DNA of 64,000 bases. It comes from Seriola aureovittata. Taxonomy: Eukaryota > Chordata > Actinopteri > Carangiformes > Carangidae. Both the position numbers and the translations under genes were made by a program. Positions 61,701 through 64,000 of the stretch are shown here, in pieces. The stretch covers positions 4,998,236 to 5,062,235 of the forward strand of contig NC_079380.1 in assembly GCF_021018895.1 (NCBI RefSeq), in the 5' to 3' direction. The notes under the pieces were generated by a model. The model did no database searches and had not been told where the DNA came from. It saw nothing but the letters and a program-made list of their open reading frames with translations. Positions within the stretch are counted from its first letter, which is position 1; the number at the start of each line of letters is the position of its first letter.

Positions 61701-63198
61701 ATCATACCATGCATTGAGTGCAATGCAGCGTTAATATTTCAATCAATCCAACCTCACTGAGTCACCAACTGGACCTCATGTTAACTGTAATAAAACACCA
61801 ATAACAGGTGTTTTTTTTTTTTTTTATTTGATGCAAAGATCCACTCACACAGGCAGACCGAGCTCCTGGGCTTGAGCCACCAAGAAATTTCCCTTCCTGG
61901 GATGAAGCTGTAAAAGATTTTAAAGAAGAAGAAGAAGAAAGTCAGAACCAAAGTTCCTCAGTTTGTACATCACACACAGGATGACGTTATATTTTCCTAC
62001 CTTACAGATAAAGGCGACCACCAGAGACGTGTCTTTAGCTGCTGTTCGTCTTTCACCTACAACAAACAAATAATGATGAAGTTGAGCGAGGTGGTTGTGA
62101 ATGAATCTATGAACTCCTCAAAGTACCAGATAATTTTTACAAACAGTACGTGCTTCTCTACCAAAAGTTCCAGGAACTTTAATTTCCCAAGAATTAATGT
62201 CGAGGAACTTTCTCAGGGTACAAAGTTCCTCCAAAGCCTCTGGGAAGATCAAGCAAATCAGTCCACGGATGTATCGAAAGCACGACAGGTGCCTTTCATG
62301 TCAACAATATTCAATATACATTTAGATCAGATCAGATTCCCTCTGAAGGTCCCCCTCAAAAACAGTTTATCTCCCTGGAAGTTAATTCAGACCCTGGTTG
62401 CTGCAGTGGAAAGGCAGGTAGGGGAACCGAGTTCCTCAAAAACAAGTTCCTACGCTGGAAACACAACAACCTAGCTTCTGATCAGGATTTCAAATTCAGT
62501 TTGTGCAAATTCCCAAAGCTCCACAGGTGGCCTCCAGGTGTACCTGACAGTTGGTTCCTGGACTCACCTGGACTGCCTGGATTGTCTCTGCAGCTGTCGA
62601 GGTGACCGTCACATTTCTTTGGAGAAGCCGGCCTTCGAGAGGGGCTGCCTGACCTGGGGGAGAGCTTCCTACTGTGACCCCTCGACTGGGCTACGGAGTG
62701 AAGATCGAACAAGAGTCAGCTGATGAATGAAAACACTTTGAGAAGTCGAGGCAAAGCAGAGAAGACTCTTGAGCACAACATCTGAACTCACCAAATATTG
62801 GCACTTGATAAACTGCCATTGTGTCGTCTGTGTAAGTCTCTGCAGTGTACGGTCGAACCGCTGGGAGAACACGACACAGTAAACATCACTCTGATATAAT
62901 ATAAACAATTTAATGCAGTTATCTAATTCAGCTCAGCAGAGTCAACATACACAGCTTGATGTCTTCCAGTGGTCCAGAAAATGACTTGATGGCGTTCACG
63001 TAGTCGTCCTTTGATAAAAAACAAACAAAAAAAAAAAAACCAAGGCAGAGAAGAAGAGTCAGATGTGAAGTGAACATGTGTCACATGTAAAACTCCTGCA
63101 GGTGTGTTTGTACTGTGTGATTCGGTTTCTCACCAGCTGTGGAGGTCCAGAGAGGACACACTCAGGGACACCGGTGTCCTTCAACGTTAATATCATCC
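52457..63198 (-). CDS. elac2: elac2, long-form tRNase Z (zinc phosphodiesterase ELAC protein 2), 5'-truncated by the window edge
   Basis: The family removes the 3' trailer from precursor tRNAs by zinc-dependent endonuclease cleavage, in nucleus and mitochondria. Twenty-one exons on the minus strand join in frame: 63134-63198, 62951-63008, 62792-62860, 62568-62690, 62001-62056, 61849-61907, 60420-60492, 60219-60331, 60008-60106, 59751-59889, 58817-58902, 58396-58517, 58107-58203, 56852-56990, 56721-56759, 56403-56512, 55092-55191, 54884-55004, 54348-54426, 53827-53971, 52457-52717 (2153 nt, 716 residues plus stop). Every intron is GT-AG. Numbered from the first complete codon, the C-terminal metallo-beta-lactamase domain shows GTGS (366-369), the PxKxRN loop PMKIRN (372-377), the metal motif HLHADH (425-430), a further His at 523, the SGDT Asp at 545, HEAT (564-567), HST (581-583) and NHFSQRY (602-608). 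The N-terminal degenerate lactamase domain is only partly present; its GEGxQR-type exon, the start codon and the promoter lie beyond 64000. No frameshift or internal stop is seen. Confidence 0.96.
53547..53644 (+). mobile_element. solo Tc1/mariner end in the last elac2 intron
   Basis: The stretch with TATTAGGAACACCTGTACAT, then ATCTAATTAGCCATTATGTG and GGCAGCAATGCAATGCAT matches the first 100 bp of the same teleost Tc1-like family as 58992-59749. The rest of the element is absent. Confidence 0.72.
53827..53971 (-). CDS. elac2: elac2 visible exon 20 (HST and NHFSQRY motifs)
   Basis: Encodes [33 protein letters not shown] and [11 protein letters not shown]. The HST motif is completed across the exon 19-20 junction, and the His of NHFSQRY is the last metal ligand. 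Donor GTAAGT. Confidence 0.97.
54348..54426 (-). CDS. elac2: elac2 visible exon 19 (HEAT motif)
   Basis: Encodes [20 protein letters not shown] then VEKRH. HEAT lies at 54392-54403 and is a signature of eukaryotic tRNase Z involved in catalysis. The exon ends inside the Ser codon of HST. Donor GTGAGT. Confidence 0.97.
54884..55004 (-). CDS. elac2: elac2 visible exon 18 (His and SGDT motifs)
   Basis: Encodes [20 protein letters not shown] then [20 protein letters not shown]. The His of HHC and the Asp of SGDT match metal ligands of the family. The donor GTTTGT is non-consensus after GT. Confidence 0.96.
55092..55191 (-). CDS. elac2: elac2 visible exon 17
   Basis: Encodes [20 protein letters not shown] then [13 protein letters not shown]. 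It aligns in position with human MIPAKCLQEGAE and LLRTCDLEE but is poorly conserved in sequence. Donor GTCTGC is unusual, but the join to FQTC in exon 18 matches the human EEFQTC order. Confidence 0.92.
55999..56162 (+). mobile_element. tRNA-derived SINE, internally deleted, in an elac2 intron
   Basis: The A-box-like start GTCGCAGTGGGTTAAGC (56015-56031) is followed by a tRNA-like GCAGGCGCCCC. The body CATTCCCCCCTCTCTATG, then TTTCCTGTCTCTCCACTGTG and AAATAAAGGCATAAAAAGCC ends in an A-rich tail. This is a common teleost SINE body. The B box and the piece around it are missing. It lies antisense to elac2, between visible exons 16 and 17. Confidence 0.8.
56403..56512 (-). CDS. elac2: elac2 visible exon 16
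   Basis: Encodes [20 protein letters not shown] then [16 protein letters not shown], matching human WLQQYHNQCQEVLHHI. The acceptor is TTTCTAG, the donor GTATGT. Confidence 0.96.
56721..56759 (-). CDS. elac2: elac2 visible exon 15 (39-nt exon)
   Basis: This short exon encodes [13 protein letters not shown], matching human GLPSILLQRERAL. It has an exact CAG acceptor (TTTTGTCTCAG) and a GTAAAT donor, and it keeps the frame (phase 0 on both sides). Confidence 0.95.
56852..56990 (-). CDS. elac2: elac2 visible exon 14 (metal-binding HxHxDH)
   Basis: Encodes 46 residues, among them [20 protein letters not shown] and [10 protein letters not shown]. The HLHADH motif lies at 56858-56875 and supplies four metal ligands of the catalytic centre. 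Similarity to human ELAC2 is very high here. Donor GTAAGC. Confidence 0.98.
56991..58106. other. elac2: elac2 intron, nothing recognised
   Basis: This 1116-bp intron between visible exons 13 and 14 is AT-rich. No repeat family, exon or RNA gene was recognised in it. Confidence 0.6.
58107..58203 (-). CDS. elac2: elac2 visible exon 13 (GTGSA and PxKxRN loop)
   Basis: Encodes [20 protein letters not shown] then [11 protein letters not shown]. It holds the first motif of the catalytic lactamase domain and the PxKxRN loop, which in tRNase Z enzymes contacts the tRNA 3' end and is linked to rejection of CCA-bearing tRNAs. Confidence 0.97.
58396..58517 (-). CDS. elac2: elac2 visible exon 12
   Basis: Encodes 40 residues beginning [20 protein letters not shown]. 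It matches human [20 protein letters not shown] and links the two lactamase domains. Donor GTCAGT. Confidence 0.94.
58817..58902 (-). CDS. elac2: elac2 visible exon 11
   Basis: Encodes [20 protein letters not shown] then LRPVMEWQ, matching human GECLLKYQLRPRREWQR. Donor GTTAGT, acceptor TTCCCTCAG. Confidence 0.95.
58992..59749 (+). mobile_element. Tc1/mariner-like transposon remnant inside elac2
   Basis: Inverted ends CTTTATTAGGAACACC (59005-59020) and GGTGTTCCTAATAAAG (near 59721-59737) flank a decayed transposase on the plus strand. Recognisable pieces include the HTH-side segment around 59060-59130, the CAGTGAGCGGCAG segment near 59170, the motif DNAPCHEAK at 59471-59497, and the C-terminal VVTTW/CRVSEE-type region near 59610. 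The frame is broken many times and internal parts are missing (about 750 bp against roughly 1.2-1.4 kb for intact relatives), so it is dead. It sits antisense to elac2 and takes up most of the 848-bp intron. Confidence 0.88.
59751..59889 (-). CDS. elac2: elac2 visible exon 10
   Basis: Encodes 46 residues beginning [20 protein letters not shown] and ending [10 protein letters not shown]. It matches human [20 protein letters not shown]. Its 3' end abuts the Tc1-like element in the next intron: the donor GTAACC lies directly at the transposon end. Confidence 0.96.
60008..60106 (-). CDS. elac2: elac2 visible exon 9
   Basis: Encodes [20 protein letters not shown] then [12 protein letters not shown], matching human VALVVHMAPASVL and QQWMERF. 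The donor is a weak GTTTGA, but the phase and the join to FPSTTQHL in exon 10 are exact. Confidence 0.94.
60219..60331 (-). CDS. elac2: elac2 visible exon 8
   Basis: Encodes [20 protein letters not shown] then [17 protein letters not shown], matching human [20 protein letters not shown]. Donor GTAAAA, acceptor CTTGTAG. Confidence 0.94.
60420..60492 (-). CDS. elac2: elac2 visible exon 7
   Basis: Encodes [20 protein letters not shown] then QGKE, matching human [20 protein letters not shown]. It is separated from exon 6 by a 1356-bp intron holding ACT and AAT trinucleotide repeats (61505-61561). Confidence 0.94.
61505..61561. repeat. compound (ACT)n(AAT)n repeat in an elac2 intron
   Basis: About eight ACT units are followed by AAT units with one GAT interruption. 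It lies between visible exons 6 and 7. Confidence 0.95.
61849..61907 (-). CDS. elac2: elac2 visible exon 6
   Basis: Encodes [19 protein letters not shown] and part of a Val codon, matching human [20 protein letters not shown]. This belongs to the flexible-arm region that grips the tRNA elbow in this family. Confidence 0.94.
62001..62056 (-). CDS. elac2: elac2 visible exon 5
   Basis: Encodes [18 protein letters not shown], matching human [12 protein letters not shown]. The phases on both sides fit exons 4 and 6. Donor GTAGGA, acceptor TTGTTGTAG. Confidence 0.92.
62090..62477 (+). mobile_element. MITE-like repeat in an elac2 intron
   Basis: Pieces such as CCAAAAGTTCCAGGAACTTT, ACAAAGTTCCTCCAAAGC, TTTAGATCAGATCAGATTCC, CAGACCCTGGTTGCTGCAGT and GGAAAGGCAGGTAGGGGAAC match a repeat found throughout percomorph genomes. 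It lies between visible exons 4 and 5, antisense. A 133-codon open frame over it is accidental. Confidence 0.65.
62568..62690 (-). CDS. elac2: elac2 visible exon 4 (Ser/Arg/Pro-rich linker)
   Basis: Encodes 40 residues, starting [20 protein letters not shown] and continuing with Lys, Cys, Asp and Pro-Gly-Ser-Pro. In human ELAC2 this position is a poorly conserved, Ser-rich insertion (SPERSSDSESNE region), so low similarity here is expected. Donor GTGAGT. Confidence 0.85.
62792..62860 (-). CDS. elac2: elac2 visible exon 3
   Basis: Encodes [20 protein letters not shown] and two more residues. It continues the N-terminal domain and matches human [20 protein letters not shown]. Donor GTGAGT, acceptor TCTCCCAG. 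Confidence 0.92.
62951..63008 (-). CDS. elac2: elac2 visible exon 2
   Basis: Encodes [19 protein letters not shown], 19 residues, plus the first base of a Ser codon. It corresponds to the human EKYLEAIKIFSGPLKGIEL segment. The acceptor is ATCAAAG, the donor GTATGT. Confidence 0.9.
63134..63198 (-). CDS. elac2: elac2 visible exon 1
   Basis: The first exon inside the window encodes the second half of a Gly codon, then [21 protein letters not shown]. This matches the N-terminal lactamase domain of human ELAC2 from about residue 124. The acceptor is TTTTCTGCAG and the donor GTGAGA. No coding match was found between 63199 and 64000, so the preceding intron exceeds 800 bp and runs off the window. 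Confidence 0.9.
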
Positions 63199-64000
63199 CT
63201 GCAGAAAAGACAGCAGACATGGATACATTTAAAAAATATATATCCTCAATTGCTGATATTGATTTAACTGATGAGAATATGACAAGAAAATCATCTATAG
63301 CTGTGGCCCTACCTGCAAAAATAAAGCTGTCCTTGTAGCTACTTTCACTTTATGTGGGAATATAATAACACACTGTATCATGGCATTGAATATTCAACTG
63401 TCAATGTCAATAAATGAGTATCTGATTAAAATCTATTAATATGTTTTTTCCCCCTCATTAACATACATTTTATTTTTTATTTATACTATAAATCTGCCAT
63501 GTTAAAAATGTTAATAAATGTTTCATGTGCTTTACTGTATGTGGTCTAAATAAAAGTAAAGGTCCACTGTTTCATTTCAAAGTCTCATATTATACTTTTA
63601 ATAAGATTCTTGTTATCATGATTTAAAAACAGACACATTCTCTAAATATATTAAATTATTAATGTAATGTATCAAATCAATATCTGCACTAATTTTGTTG
63701 TTTGGTACACGTCTAAGTTGATAGTATTTGTGGCCATTTCATGAAAACTTTCTACTGTCAGTTTTCATTTTAAACCTGCTGTAAACTGCTTATTTTTGGC
63801 CACTTGGGGGCAGCAGAAACCAGCTGTGAACACGACATAGACATTTTGTATCACCACCTTTAAGGTTGACATGAACTTCCAGCAGTTACAGGCCACATTA
63901 TCATTCAGCTGGAGTCATGTTTGTGTCACCTGAGGACTCTCAGTCCAGAGGTCCCTCTCTTTCTTTTAGCTGGGTGTCTAGTCTCCACCAGCTTCTGAGG

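Noticed and set aside
63199..64000. Search for the preceding elac2 exon (NVGGLSG-type end of the HWSNVGGLSG segment)
   Set aside because: No minus-strand frame here matches that segment, so the exon must lie beyond the window.

Overview
This window is vertebrate nuclear DNA, almost certainly from a ray-finned (probably acanthomorph) fish. Evidence: one spliced gene with GT-AG introns; many long CA/GT, AAT and AT microsatellites; and remnants of repeats common in teleost genomes (a Tc1/mariner element with a DNAPCH transposase motif, L2/CR1-like LINE reverse transcriptase, tRNA-derived SINEs and several MITE families). Nothing bacterial, viral or CRISPR-like is visible. Repeat family assignments come from recognition, not a database search.

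The only protein-coding gene I can support is elac2 (long-form tRNase Z), on the minus strand from about 63198 down to the stop codon at 52457. I resolved 21 coding exons. Their phases join without a break into 716 residues plus the stop. The first exons (about 120 N-terminal residues by comparison with the human protein) and the promoter lie beyond position 64000. All metal-binding and substrate motifs of the C-terminal metallo-beta-lactamase domain are present, so the gene looks functional.

The introns of elac2 carry several repeats: a Tc1-like transposon filling most of the 848-bp intron between exons 10 and 11 of the visible set, a second Tc1 end in the last intron, a tRNA-SINE, and a MITE-like repeat. 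The Tc1 element ends next to a splice donor and may supply part of it.

Positions 1-52284 hold no recognisable protein-coding exon. No frame there combines length, splice sites and a known domain. The interval is an AT-rich repeat landscape: MITEs with clear inverted ends (4114-4487, 17202-17675, 51576-51947), at least three copies of a CCTAACCAA-type repeat (about 100-180, 11700-12390, 13960-14640), four copies of a TGTCA...TGACA-type repeat (5280, 19735, 38000, 41695), a rearranged Tc1 remnant (18505-19005), a LINE fragment (22430-22745), a SINE (49103-49332), hairpins and many microsatellites. A few repeat-poor stretches could be conserved regulatory elements, but this cannot be shown from one sequence.
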